From: Fictibacillus sp. b24
Lineage (GTDB): Bacteria > Bacillota > Bacilli > Bacillales > Fictibacillaceae
Direction of reading: 5' to 3'
Assembly (NCBI RefSeq): GCF_030348825.1
Contig: NZ_JAUCES010000005.1
Coordinates: 3,224,001 to 3,288,000 of the forward strand
DNA: 64,000 bases
Part shown: positions 25,406 to 33,430 of the stretch, in pieces
Numbering within the stretch: position 1 is the first letter of the stretch
Layout of the letters: every line of letters begins with the position of its first letter
Program-made: the position numbers and the translations under genes
The notes under the pieces: model-generated
Database searches by the model: none
Told to the model about the DNA's origin: nothing
The model's input: only the letters and a program-made list of their open reading frames with translations

Positions 25406-26506
25406 TTAGTTTCGAACCTGCCATTTTGGTCTTCTGTTATGAGCAAAAAAGCTGTTGCGTTTTGTTCTAGCAGCAAGCTTCTCTTCACAGAAAAGGTTAG
25501 CGGCTTCCATCGTTGAAATATTGTTTCTCGTGCTCTCACTATAAATCTGGATCAAGCTATCATAGATCGCTCTAGTTTTGGTTAAAACGCGTGCCTTGTT
25601 CGGCCCGTACAGTTCATCAGCCACCTGAATTAAGCCGCCAGCGTTTACGATATAATCCGGTCCATAAAGAATGCCTTGCTGCTGCAGATAGAGACCGTGT
25701 TTGTCTTCAAGAAGCTGGTTGTTGGCGCTTCCTACGATCGCTTTTACTTTTAACTTGTCAATCGTCTCGTCGTTAATGATTCCGCCAAGTGCGCACGGAA
25801 TAAAGATATCTGCATCTACTCCATAAATGTCGTTTCCTTCTACAACTTCCACATTCCCAGGCAGTAATTCTGCTCTTTCTTGAATCATTTTTAACGCGTT
25901 TTCATTAATGTCTGTTACATAGATTTGCGCGCCTGCTGCGAGTAACTGTTCAGCAACTTTAAATCCTACTTTTCCTAATCCTTGAATAGAATAAGCTTTG
26001 CCTGCTAATTCGTCCGTTCCTTCAAGCGTTTGGATTGTTGCTTGAAGACCGTAAATTACCCCTTGAGCCGTTGGAACAGAAGAGTCACCGCTTCCGCCAT
26101 ATTCTTCTGGAACACCGACGATACAGTTTGTTTCTTTTAATGCATGAACAAAATCATCAGGCGTCGTCCCCATGTCCGTTCCTGTGTAAAATCTTCCGTT
26201 TAACGAATCAACGAATTGACCGAAAGCACGGAACAACTCTGGTGATTTATCAGAAGTGGGATCTCCGATAATGACTGATTTTCCGCCTCCAAAGTCCACG
26301 TCTGCTCCTGCACACTTGTACGTCATTCCTTTTGAAAGGCGTAGAACATCTTCAAGTGCTTCGTCAACTGACGCATATGGCCTCATTCTGCATCCGCCAA
26401 GAGCAGGTCCAAGCGTTGTATTATGTATAGCAATGATTGCCTTGAGACCTGTCGATGGATCGTTACAAAAAACAACTTGCTCGTGCTGTGATATTTTTTC
26501 AAACAT
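25406..26506 (-). CDS. Phenylalanine dehydrogenase
   Basis: A 366-residue NAD-dependent amino acid dehydrogenase of the Glu/Leu/Phe/Val family, converting L-Phe to phenylpyruvate and ammonia. Family blocks: [18 protein letters not shown] and [11 protein letters not shown] with catalytic lysines, and [13 protein letters not shown] for NAD. Two positions that separate Phe from Leu dehydrogenases are Phe-type: Gly109 in YTGTDMGTT (Ala in Leu enzymes) and Leu292 in [14 protein letters not shown] (Val in Leu enzymes). The tail [13 protein letters not shown] also matches Bacillus-group Phe dehydrogenases as I recall them. It heads the E1-E2-E3 operon; a cre box lies upstream. Confidence 0.88.
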   Translation of the reverse strand: MFEKISQHEQVVFCNDPSTGLKAIIAIHNTTLGPALGGCRMRPYASVDEALEDVLRLSKGMTYKCAGADVDFGGGKSVIIGDPTSDKSPELFRAFGQFVDSLNGRFYTGTDMGTTPDDFVHALKETNCIVGVPEEYGGSGDSSVPTAQGVIYGLQATIQTLEGTDELAGKAYSIQGLGKVGFKVAEQLLAAGAQIYVTDINENALKMIQERAELLPGNVEVVEGNDIYGVDADIFIPCALGGIINDETIDKLKVKAIVGSANNQLLEDKHGLYLQQQGILYGPDYIVNAGGLIQVADELYGPNKARVLTKTRAIYDSLIQIYSESTRNNISTMEAANLFCEEKLAARTKRNSFFAHNRRPKWQVRN

Positions 26507-26568
26507 GTGTAAATCCCCCTAGTATGTCTCTTCTCACTTTGTTTCTCTTTTACTTTGCTGCTTTAAAG

Positions 26569-26582
26569 TGCAAGCGCTTTCA
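26569..26582 (-). promoter_or_regulatory. Probable CcpA cre box upstream of phenylalanine dehydrogenase
   Basis: TGAAAGCGCTTGCA on the minus strand matches the cre consensus TGWAANCGNTNWCA at 13 of 14 positions. It lies 63 bp before the dehydrogenase start, suggesting glucose repression. Confidence 0.65.
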
Positions 26583-26600
26583 TTAAAATGCAAAAAAATA

Positions 26601-26996
26601 TTATATTTTCATCTCTTCAATTTTCTGTGCGATTGCTGCTCTCGGTAAGATATACTGCGTAACTTCTCCCTCACCCGCAACCGCTTTTCCGTTATAGACG
26701 GTCACATCACAGATGACAGCTTTCCCGTTTATTTCTCTCAATGTGGCTGTAACTGAAAGTTCGGCGCCTTCTGGAGTCGGTGCCATATGTTTTGCCGCTA
26801 TTCCTCCGCCGATTCCTTCCTCATGTTCTTCAAGATATGGCAATATGATCTGTCGAGCTGCCCACTCCATATGGTAAACCATGCTGACAGTCGAATATGC
26901 TGGATGAACCAGCTTCCCTTCAAATTGAGCAAACATATCGGGTGTAACGGTAGCTGTGATGGTAGCCGTTTGGCCTACCTCCATGCCTGGTTTCAT
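26601..26996 (-). CDS. Hotdog-fold acyl-CoA thioesterase, FlK-like
   Basis: A 131-residue single hotdog domain resembling fluoroacetyl-CoA thioesterase FlK. The FlK catalytic Thr-Glu-His has counterparts: Thr eight residues before Glu in STVSMVYHMEWA, and His in AKHMAPTPEGAELSV. Substrate is probably an acyl-CoA of the adjoining pathway, such as phenylacetyl-CoA or a dead-end ring intermediate, serving to release CoA as PaaI does. The start at ATG 26996 has GAGG seven bases upstream. It is upstream of phenylalanine dehydrogenase on the same strand with the paa-type operator before it. Confidence 0.8.
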   Translation of the reverse strand: MKPGMEVGQTATITATVTPDMFAQFEGKLVHPAYSTVSMVYHMEWAARQIILPYLEEHEEGIGGGIAAKHMAPTPEGAELSVTATLREINGKAVICDVTVYNGKAVAGEGEVTQYILPRAAIAQKIEEMKI

Positions 26997-27027
26997 GCAC
27001 ACACCTCATATCTTTCATCTAATTTAT

Positions 27028-27048
27028 ATAACGTTTTCTTAACGTAAT
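27028..27048 (-). promoter_or_regulatory. Putative shared paa operator (thioesterase/Phe dehydrogenase operon)
   Basis: Minus strand ATTACG-N9-CGTTAT, 31 bp before the thioesterase start. It agrees at 17 of 21 positions with the repeat before paaA (42943-42963). Confidence 0.65.
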
Positions 27049-27150
27049 CATATCATTTTGTGTGATAGTCGGTCAATGAATCGCCTGAATTGTTCAGTTT
27101 GAAAGGAATATGAAAAATGTGCAAAAATGGTAGTGGAAGTGTGCTAACTG

Positions 27151-27561
27151 ATGAATGAGTGTTTATTCTGTAATCCATTGAGTTTTCCTAAACAAAAAAT
27201 AGTGTTAGAGAATGATAGCTGCTACTTTCTGCAAAGTCCGAAAGCACAAGATATCTTGAAAGGTGCGGGCTTAATTATTCCGAAGGCCCATAAAGAAACC
27301 GTATTTGATTTAAGTGAAAAAGAGTGGACAGACACATACGAATTGATGCAGAAAGCGAAGAAATTGTTGGATATGGAGTATGAACCAGACGGTTACAGCA
27401 CGGGCTGGAACGTCAATCCAGTCGGCGGCCAAAGTATTCCGCATGCACATTTTCACATCATACCTCGATTTAGCGATGAGCCGTTTGCTGGTAGAGGAAT
27501 CCGGTCGTGGATCAAGTCCGAGGCCAACCGCAGGCCTGGTAAGGTGCGAGAGGTTTTATAA
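27151..27561 (+). CDS. HIT family protein
   Basis: A 136-residue histidine-triad protein. The HIT motif HAHFHIIPR (about residues 98-106) carries the nucleotidyl-transfer His; an N-terminal CLFC pair may bind zinc with downstream residues. HIT hydrolases act on nucleoside phosphoramidates or dinucleoside polyphosphates; the substrate is not determined. It is divergent from the thioesterase operon and convergent with the selenoprotein gene. The ribosome site (GGAAGTG) is weak. Confidence 0.9.
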   Translation: MNECLFCNPLSFPKQKIVLENDSCYFLQSPKAQDILKGAGLIIPKAHKETVFDLSEKEWTDTYELMQKAKKLLDMEYEPDGYSTGWNVNPVGGQSIPHAHFHIIPRFSDEPFAGRGIRSWIKSEANRRPGKVREVL

Positions 27562-27574
27562 AGAGCTGCTATTC

Positions 27575-27679
27575 TTTTTTATGTGATTGGAGCGCTTTTT
27601 TATGTGATTGGTGCTCTTTTTTATATGATCGAACGCCATTTTTATGTGATTAATAGTCTTTTTTATGTGATTAAGAATA
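27575..27679. repeat. Tandem repeat, 21-bp period, five units (locus 3)
   Basis: Units TTTTTTATGTGATTGGAGCGC and four variants start at 27575, 27596, 27617, 27638 and 27659, between the HIT gene and the convergent redox gene. TTTTTATGTGATT is the conserved core. Confidence 0.9.
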
Positions 27680-27698
27680 GCTCCCTACTCTAAGCATT

Positions 27699-27735
27699 AA
27701 AAAGCTGATACAGCATGCATGCCATATCAGCTTTA
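27699..27735. terminator. Bidirectional terminator between HIT and redox-protein genes
   Basis: AAAGCTGATA and TATCAGCTTT form a 10-bp stem; the loop contains a GCATGC palindrome. Confidence 0.75.
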
Positions 27736-27738
27736 TTC

Positions 27739-28299
27739 TTAACGTTTCTGTAGTTGCTTCAATACTTCGTCCACTTTCGCATGATCTTCAGGAGAATCAT
27801 CTATATGCTTCCACAAAATCTCACCATTCCGATCAAACACCCATGAACTTCCTTGAACATTTACATCCTGATTTTTAACAGCGCTTAAGAAATGCTTTCT
27901 TTCATCCTTTTCTTTTGGCACAATATCGCTTATTTTGACTTCACCTTTTAAGAGATCCGCACCTACAGCCAGCATACTTTTCACTGTGGACATGTGGTGG
28001 TTCCCCATCTCATGGTACACGTTCAGTTCAGGGTCGCCGTAAATTTCAAACGGAAACACACCATGTACATCCAAGAACTCTTGAATCTGCTGACGATCGG
28101 CCGGTGAAACAACTACTACTTTTACCGACAATCTATCAAACTCCTCATATGACTCACGCAACTGCGCAAGGAACTCCTGATAGTACGGTCAGCCGAGGTG
28201 TCTGACTAACACAACGAACGTTTTGTCATCTCCAAACAAATCATGAAGGACAACAGACTGTGAACTTTTAACAGATACCAGTTGTTGATCTAGATTCAT
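27739..28299 (-). CDS. Peroxiredoxin-like thioredoxin-fold selenoprotein (in-frame TGA = Sec37)
   Basis: Read through one TGA at 28191-28189, this is a 186-residue AhpC/TSA-like protein. ATG 28299 has AAGGAGG eight bases upstream. The first 36 codons give a normal thioredoxin-fold start ending FVVLVRHLG, then TGA, then PYYQEFLAQLRESYEEF in the same frame. In relatives the residue after RHLG is the redox-active Cys (GCPFC), so TGA sits at the catalytic position. A hairpin fitting bacterial SECIS rules follows (28153-28170). It is 18 nt behind the SDR gene and ends at a good terminator. A shorter gene from TTG 28161 would lack the active site. A nonsense mutation or sequencing error remains possible; selA, selB, selC and selD are not in the window. 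Confidence 0.78.
28153..28170 (-). promoter_or_regulatory. Candidate bacterial SECIS hairpin
   Basis: On the minus strand CUUGCGC-AGUU-GCGUGAG forms a 7-bp stem (two G-U pairs) with a 4-nt loop. The loop begins 25 nt after the UGA and has G then U at its second and third positions, matching described bSECIS rules (loop 16-37 nt from UGA, G among its first two bases). Confidence 0.65.
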
Positions 28300-28317
28300 C
28301 AAAATAGCCTCCTTGTA

Positions 28318-29037
28318 TTAAACGTTCGGATATTCCTGAGAAAGAGGGTGAAGCATGATCTCATCCACAACCATATGTTTTGGGGCGCTTGCCATGTAAG
28401 CTACTGCCTCTGCAATATCATCCACCTTCAGCCAGTCTTCTTTAAAATCGAGACCAGGCTCAGAGTCTGCAAAATACGTGTCAATGGCACCAGGGTTCAC
28501 AGTACCTACACGAACGCCAAACTCCCTAAGCTCTTGTGCAAGAGAACCTGAAAATCCTTGTACCGCGTATTTTGTAGCTGTATAAACAGAGCCATTCGCA
28601 ATCGTTCTGCGCCCAACATCAGATGAGATCGTGATGATTGTTCCTACTTTACGCTCTTTCATATGTGGAACAACCGCTGTACTACATAAGAATACACCTT
28701 GAACGTTAACTTCAAACATATGTTTAAAATCAGCTAAAGAATGCTCTTCTGCCAGCTTAAATTGGCCTACTCCTGCATTGTTTACTAAAATATCAACTTG
28801 TCCGTATTTATCAAACGTTTGTTTAAAGAGATCAGCAACATCTTCTTCTTTTGTTACATCTGCTTTAACCGCTAGTACTTCATAGCCTTTATCTTTTAAT
28901 TTCTCTGCTGTTTTAAAAATATCATCTGAGGAACCAACTACAGTTAACTTGGCACCTAGACTTCCTAATTTTTCAGCGATTGCTCTTCCACACCCGCGAG
29001 ATGCACCTGTTACGACCGCTATTTTTTCATTAATCAT
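28318..29037 (-). CDS. Short-chain dehydrogenase/reductase
   Basis: A 239-residue classical SDR. The NAD(P) motif TGASRGCGRAIA (residues 11-22), NNAGVG, the catalytic Ser in TISSDVG and the YTATK Tyr-Lys pair are all present; LNVQGVF-type Asn is in FEVNVQGVF. It reduces or oxidises an alcohol/ketone of unknown identity. It lies 18 nt upstream of the selenoprotein gene, so the two are probably one operon, linking the redox protein to a reductase. A run of T and GGAAGG precede its ATG. Confidence 0.92.
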   Translation of the reverse strand: MINEKIAVVTGASRGCGRAIAEKLGSLGAKLTVVGSSDDIFKTAEKLKDKGYEVLAVKADVTKEEDVADLFKQTFDKYGQVDILVNNAGVGQFKLAEEHSLADFKHMFEVNVQGVFLCSTAVVPHMKERKVGTIITISSDVGRRTIANGSVYTATKYAVQGFSGSLAQELREFGVRVGTVNPGAIDTYFADSEPGLDFKEDWLKVDDIAEAVAYMASAPKHMVVDEIMLHPLSQEYPNV

Positions 29038-29090
29038 GTTTAAAACCTTCCTTTCACAGCTTTGTTACTTTTCACCCTATTATAAACATG

Positions 29091-29127
29091 AAAAAGACTC
29101 AGCACCAAATTCGGTCTGCGTCTTTCT
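29091..29127 (-). terminator. Rho-independent terminator of the transporter transcript
   Basis: Minus strand AAAGAC-CAG-CC / GG-CTG-GTCTTT interrupted stem followed by TTTTC. It lies downstream of repeat copy C, which is therefore probably inside the transporter's 3' UTR. Confidence 0.65.
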
Positions 29128-29184
29128 TTAACAATAAAGACTAAAATTAATAGTGTGTTGCTTTTGTTCATTTTGTTACTTCTT

Positions 29185-29318
29185 TGACAAGTTGATTGGA
29201 GTGCAAGGTGCGAGACTCCTGCGGGACGAGCGGTCAGGTGAGACCCTTAAAGGCGCAAAGCGGCAAGGGGCTCACCGGTCGCCCCGCGGAAAGCGAGCAT
29301 CCTGGAACGGAAATCAAT
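29185..29318. repeat. Palindromic intergenic repeat, copy C (forward orientation)
   Basis: From TGACAAGTTGATTGGAGTG to CGGAAATCAATT. Its apical stem is CCCTT..AAGGGG around GGCGCAAAGCGGC. Confidence 0.9.
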
Positions 29319-29355
29319 TGCTTTCAAGAGCATCAAAGATTGCGGAAACAGTCTA

Positions 29356-30690
29356 TTAAAACAACCCTAGCGTATTAAAGAATACAATGACGATGATGAC
29401 CGGTACGATATAGCGAATCAGCATCAGCCATAATGCGAACCCTCTTTTTGTCACAGAAGAACCTGCTCTGAATTCCTCCAAAAGCATTTCTTTTGGATAT
29501 CGGTAACCTACGAATAGAGCGATGAATAATGCTCCTAGTGGCAGCAAGATGTTACTAACCAAGAAGTCTAATAGATCGAAAATTGTTTTACCGAAAAGTG
29601 TTACATCTGATAGTACACCCATTGAAAGTGCTGATGGAACCCCAGCAGCAAAGATAAGCACACCGATGATCCAAGACCATTTTGCACGGTTTGACAGCTC
29701 ACCCTTTGTAATGGATGCCACAATGATTTCAAGCATAGAGAACGCTGAAGTTAACGTTGCAAACAAGAACAGCGCCAAGAATACGATAAAGAAAAACTGT
29801 CCAAAGACGATTTGATCAAATACAGCCGGAAGAACAACGAACAACAATCCAGGACCTTCTGTCGGCTCTAGACCTAGAGAGAACACTCCTGGGAAGATCG
29901 CCAATCCAGCTAATAGTGAAATCAAAACGTTCAGCAAAACGATCGTTGTTGCAGATTTTGTTAAGCTCTCTTTTTTACTCAAGTACGAGCTGTACGTAAC
30001 CATTACGGAGATACCCACACTCAACGAGAAGAACGATTGTCCTAACGCAAAAAGAATGTCGTCCGCCCCAATCTTTGAGAAGTCTGGGAACAAGAAGAAC
30101 TTAACGCCTTCCATCGCGTTATCCAGTGTCAGTGAACGAATGATCAATACGGCAAACAACACAAAAAGTGCTGGCATCATAATCTGATTCGCTTTTTCAA
30201 TACCGTTCTTAATTCCGCGGCTTACAACAAAGATCGTAATCATCATAAAGACGAATTGAGAGATCAATACTGGCCAAGGACTTGAAATCGATTCGCCAAA
30301 AAGAGCACCAAAATCATGGTTAAAGAAGTCACCTGAAAAGCTTTTGCTAAGATAAAGTACGATCCAGCCTCCAATAACACTGTAAAAAGATAATAAGATA
30401 AATGCAGTTGCTACACCCATTCTGCCTAGCCAAGGCCATGCAGAACCTGGAGCGATCGTCCGGTAAGCGGAAACCGCCTCTTTTTGTGCTCCTCGCCCGA
30501 TAACAAATTCAGCCATCAAAAGCGGAAAACCAACTAAGAACGTAAACAATAAAAAGATAAGGAAAAAAGCTCCTCCACCACTTGTACCCGCTACATAAGG
30601 AAATTTCCAAATCGCTCCGAGTCCGATTGCGGATCCTGCTGCAGCTAAAATAAAGGCTAATTTCGACGTCCACTGGTCTTGCTGTTTCAT
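29356..30690 (-). CDS. Sodium-dependent transporter, NSS (LeuT/TnaT-like) family
   Basis: A 444-residue neurotransmitter:sodium symporter homologue with about 11-12 membrane helices. The unwound TM1 signature AAAGSAIGLGAIWKFPY is at the N-terminus, and TM6 holds ALGQSFFSLSVGISVMVTYSSY. NSS transporters import amino acids with sodium; bacterial members take Leu, Ala, Trp or Tyr. Lying between the two halves of a Phe catabolic region it might import an aromatic amino acid, but that is inference from position. It follows the nitronate-monooxygenase-like gene by 38 nt, probably cotranscribed. Confidence 0.92.
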   Translation of the reverse strand: MKQQDQWTSKLAFILAAAGSAIGLGAIWKFPYVAGTSGGGAFFLIFLLFTFLVGFPLLMAEFVIGRGAQKEAVSAYRTIAPGSAWPWLGRMGVATAFILLSFYSVIGGWIVLYLSKSFSGDFFNHDFGALFGESISSPWPVLISQFVFMMITIFVVSRGIKNGIEKANQIMMPALFVLFAVLIIRSLTLDNAMEGVKFFLFPDFSKIGADDILFALGQSFFSLSVGISVMVTYSSYLSKKESLTKSATTIVLLNVLISLLAGLAIFPGVFSLGLEPTEGPGLLFVVLPAVFDQIVFGQFFFIVFLALFLFATLTSAFSMLEIIVASITKGELSNRAKWSWIIGVLIFAAGVPSALSMGVLSDVTLFGKTIFDLLDFLVSNILLPLGALFIALFVGYRYPKEMLLEEFRAGSSVTKRGFALWLMLIRYIVPVIIVIVFFNTLGLF

Positions 30691-30728
30691 AATTAAATAC
30701 TACCTCCCCTGTTACAAATACAACTAGC

Positions 30729-31679
30729 TCATATTAAACGTTTGTTTAACAAACTAACTGTTTCTTGCGCTTCTTTCATCATGGTTTCAAGCAGTTCTTT
30801 CACACTTGGTACATCTTTAATTGCCCCTGCGATCTGTCCGCTATTAATAAAACCGTTCTCTAAGTCCCCTTTTACAGCTCCTAAAATATGATGTTCTTCT
30901 GAGGTGTGTGTTAAAAATTCTTCAGGTGTGACGCCATTTTTTTCAAGCTGAATCAGCTTTTGAGCATAAGGTGTATCGTAAATTCTTCTGATCTTGCCAG
31001 TCGAGCGGCCGACGATTAACGTTTTTTTATCATCTGCCTCAACTAATGACGTTTTGTAGATATCGTGAAAAGGTGCTTCTTTTGTGGCGATAAAACGGGT
31101 TCCCATCTGCACGCCTTGTGCTCCTAACGCGAAGGCTGCAGCCAAACCGCTTCCGTCTGCAATTCCTCCAGCAGCAATGACCGGTATGGCCACACTTCGG
31201 GAAACTTGAGGCAGAAGCACCATTGTTGTCGTCTCGTAAGGAGAGTTTAGACCTGCTGCTTCATAGCCTTCAGCTACAAGGATATCCGCTCCTGCTGCCT
31301 CTGCTTTTTGCGCATGATAGACAGAGGCAACAACGCAAATAATCTTGATTCCATGTTCCTTCAATTTTGCTATGTAAGGTGCCGGATTACCCGCCGAAAG
31401 AGAAACAACTTCGACTTTATGCTTGATCAGAAGACTTAAGATTTCTTTTACATTCGATGCAACGGTTAAAGGTACATTAACAGCAAATGGCTTGTCTGTC
31501 ATCCCCTTTGTTGCAATTATCAGATTCTCTACCTCTTCAGGTGACATCGTGCCAGCCCCAATTGTGCCCAATCCACCTGCATTTGAGATAGCAGAAGCTA
31601 GCTCTGCATTGCTAACATTCCCCATACCACCTTGAATGATAGGGTACTTAATGTTTAATTTTTCGCAGATGAGATTCAA
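30729..31679 (-). CDS. Nitronate monooxygenase / FabK-like FMN protein
   Basis: A 316-residue TIM-barrel flavoprotein: IQGGMGNVSNAELASAISNAGGLGTIGAG at the N-terminus, AVNVPL, VVASVYHAQKAEAAGAD, VIAAGGIADG and GAQGVQMGTRF bind FMN. The segment that normally holds the catalytic His (EAGGH) reads EGYEAAGLNSPYETTT, so that His is missing. It is therefore not a safe FabK or nitronate monooxygenase; its reaction is unknown. It precedes the NSS transporter in a likely two-gene operon, divergent from the carbonic-anhydrase-like gene. Confidence 0.85.
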   Translation of the reverse strand: MNLICEKLNIKYPIIQGGMGNVSNAELASAISNAGGLGTIGAGTMSPEEVENLIIATKGMTDKPFAVNVPLTVASNVKEILSLLIKHKVEVVSLSAGNPAPYIAKLKEHGIKIICVVASVYHAQKAEAAGADILVAEGYEAAGLNSPYETTTMVLLPQVSRSVAIPVIAAGGIADGSGLAAAFALGAQGVQMGTRFIATKEAPFHDIYKTSLVEADDKKTLIVGRSTGKIRRIYDTPYAQKLIQLEKNGVTPEEFLTHTSEEHHILGAVKGDLENGFINSGQIAGAIKDVPSVKELLETMMKEAQETVSLLNKRLI

Positions 31680-31746
31680 ATTTCCCGCCTCCCATTCTTA
31701 CCTTTGTTATACTGAACCTATATACCTGTAATTAAGGAGGCTCATT

Positions 31747-32262
31747 ATGAAATACACATTTAATGGTAAAACGCCAAATGTTGATGAAAGCGCTTTTATT
31801 GCTCCTGGTGCACACGTTGTCGGTGATGTAACAATTGGCGAAGGAGCAAGCATCTGGTTTAACTCTGTTCTTCGCGGTGATGAAGGACCGATCTCCATCG
31901 GTAAAAAAACAAACGTTCAAGACAACTGCACCCTTCACTTGTATGAAGGCTACCCGCTTGTCTTAGAAGATGAAGTGTCGATCGGACACAACGTGATCCT
32001 GCACGGCTGTACTGTAAAAAAAGGTGCTCTCGTTGGCATGGGTTCTACCATTCTTGATGGTGTAGAAATCGGTGAACAAGCCTTTATCGGTGCAAATACT
32101 CTCATTCCACCAGGTAAAAAAATCCCACCAAGAGTAATGGTTATGGGCTCCCCCGGTAAAGTTATCCGTGAACTGAACGACGAAGACCTGAAACTGATCC
32201 AACTTACGATCGACACGTATTACGAAAAAGGACAGCAGTTTGCCACTGAATTAAAAAAATAA
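31747..32262 (+). CDS. Gamma carbonic anhydrase family protein (PaaY/YtoA-like)
   Basis: A 171-residue left-handed beta-helix protein built on hexapeptide repeats. SIGHNVILHGCTV supplies zinc-ligand His residues and DNCTLHLYEGYP a third. Relatives include B. subtilis YtoA and PaaY, which in other bacteria is a phenylacetate-pathway accessory thioesterase; its position next to paaX fits either. AAGGAGG lies eight bases before the ATG; a terminator follows directly. Confidence 0.9.
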   Translation: MKYTFNGKTPNVDESAFIAPGAHVVGDVTIGEGASIWFNSVLRGDEGPISIGKKTNVQDNCTLHLYEGYPLVLEDEVSIGHNVILHGCTVKKGALVGMGSTILDGVEIGEQAFIGANTLIPPGKKIPPRVMVMGSPGKVIRELNDEDLKLIQLTIDTYYEKGQQFATELKK

Positions 32263-32270
32263 TTTATTGG

Positions 32271-32310
32271 GAAGCACTTTCGTTCATAAATCCGAAAGTG
32301 CTTCTATTTT
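32271..32310 (+). terminator. Rho-independent terminator of the gamma carbonic anhydrase gene
   Basis: GAAGCACTTTCG and CGAAAGTGCTTC form a 12-bp stem followed by TATTTT. Confidence 0.9.
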
Positions 32311-32348
32311 GCTATTTTTTAATGGCTAGTTATTATTCACTTCATTAG

Positions 32349-32482
32349 CAAGTTGATTGAAGCGTAAGGTTGCGAGACTCCTACGGGACGAGCGGTCAGG
32401 TGGAGACTCCTAATGGCGCAAAGCGGCAGGAGGCTCACCGCACGCCCCGTGGAAAGCGAGCAGCCTGGAGCGGAAATCAACC
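32349..32482. repeat. Palindromic intergenic repeat, copy D (forward orientation)
   Basis: From AGCAAGTTGATTGAAGCG to CGGAAATCAACC. The apical stem has changed to TCCT..AGGA with both arms altered in step. It lies 3' of paaX. Confidence 0.88.
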
Positions 32483-32542
32483 ACTTTCAAGAACAACAAC
32501 GTTTCCACTCAATACAAAAATCGCTACCAGCAGAAGATAGAA

Positions 32543-33430
32543 TTACTTTTCCTGAATGAGCGGGTGATTCAGCACATCATGTTTTGTATTCTTTTTAAAC
32601 GCATTCCCATCTGAATAGATGCTTTCAAAGAAACGGCTTGCTGGTCCTGCGAGTGCACGGTAATAATCACTGAAGAGCGAAGCAGCGTGGTCGCCAAGCC
32701 AATCTGCATGCAGAAGTTCTTGTGGCAGACCTGGATCGATGAACAGAAACTTACGGTACTCATGAACGAGCTTTGTACGCTCTACAAAACACTCGCCGTC
32801 TGTCATTTCACCTTTTTCGATCTTATTTTTATCGATCACATATTTTTTTGAATACGTGACAATAAATTCATTGTACTTTTGGTTGATATCATGAAGATCC
32901 CAGCACTCTGAAACAAGCTTTTCATTCTCATTCGGTCCGTTGTAGACCGCTGTAAATGAATGAACGTAGTCTTTAATATCATATTTATCAATCATGGCTT
33001 GAATCTGTTCAGAGGATGGGTGCGGTGAGATCCAGAAACTGTTCGCAAGCAGACCGAAGCCGCTCCAGACAAGCTCTTTTCGAAGTTCATCCCGAATGTT
33101 TCTTTTCTCTTCTGGAATCGTATACGTGAACATCATCCATTCGCCATTCCACGGTTCCTGCTGCACGTTAAAAATCCTTTTTGCAGCTTCATCCATTCTC
33201 TTTTTACCACGGTCCGTTAAATAATAATAACTCTTGTTTCCTTGTTTTCTCGCTGCAATCCAGCCTTGTTTGTTCATTCTCGAGATAGCCGCTCTAACCG
33301 CTTGTTCGTTGTGTCCAAACTCTTCCAACAAACGAATCAGGCTGCCAATCCATATTTCACTCCCATAATGCCGGATATAATCTCCGTAAAGCGTAAAGAT
33401 CATAGAGCGTGTGTTTAAACTATTCTGCAT
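32543..33430 (-). CDS. paaX: PaaX family transcriptional repressor of phenylacetate catabolism
   Basis: A 295-residue regulator with a winged-helix N-terminus (residues 8-70: SLIRLLEEFGHNEQAVRAAISRMNKQGWI) and the PaaX effector and C-terminal domains (LFIDPGLPQELLHADWLG). PaaX proteins repress paa operons and release DNA on binding phenylacetyl-CoA. GAGGG sits seven bases before ATG 33430, preferred over ATG 33436. It lies 190 bp after the paaF stop on the same strand with its own probable promoter and an inverted repeat ATTGTAC..GTACAAAT at about 33448-33474. Confidence 0.92.
   Translation of the reverse strand: MQNSLNTRSMIFTLYGDYIRHYGSEIWIGSLIRLLEEFGHNEQAVRAAISRMNKQGWIAARKQGNKSYYYLTDRGKKRMDEAAKRIFNVQQEPWNGEWMMFTYTIPEEKRNIRDELRKELVWSGFGLLANSFWISPHPSSEQIQAMIDKYDIKDYVHSFTAVYNGPNENEKLVSECWDLHDINQKYNEFIVTYSKKYVIDKNKIEKGEMTDGECFVERTKLVHEYRKFLFIDPGLPQELLHADWLGDHAASLFSDYYRALAGPASRFFESIYSDGNAFKKNTKHDVLNHPLIQEK

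Noticed and set aside
25406-26506. Leucine dehydrogenase
   Set aside because: Gly109 and Leu292 are at the positions that distinguish Phe from Leu dehydrogenases, and the C-terminal tail is of the Phe type.
27739-28161. A 140-residue protein starting at TTG 28161
   Set aside because: No ribosome site there, and it would lack the first strand and active site of the fold; the in-frame region back to ATG 28299 with AAGGAGG is a far better gene start once TGA is read as Sec.
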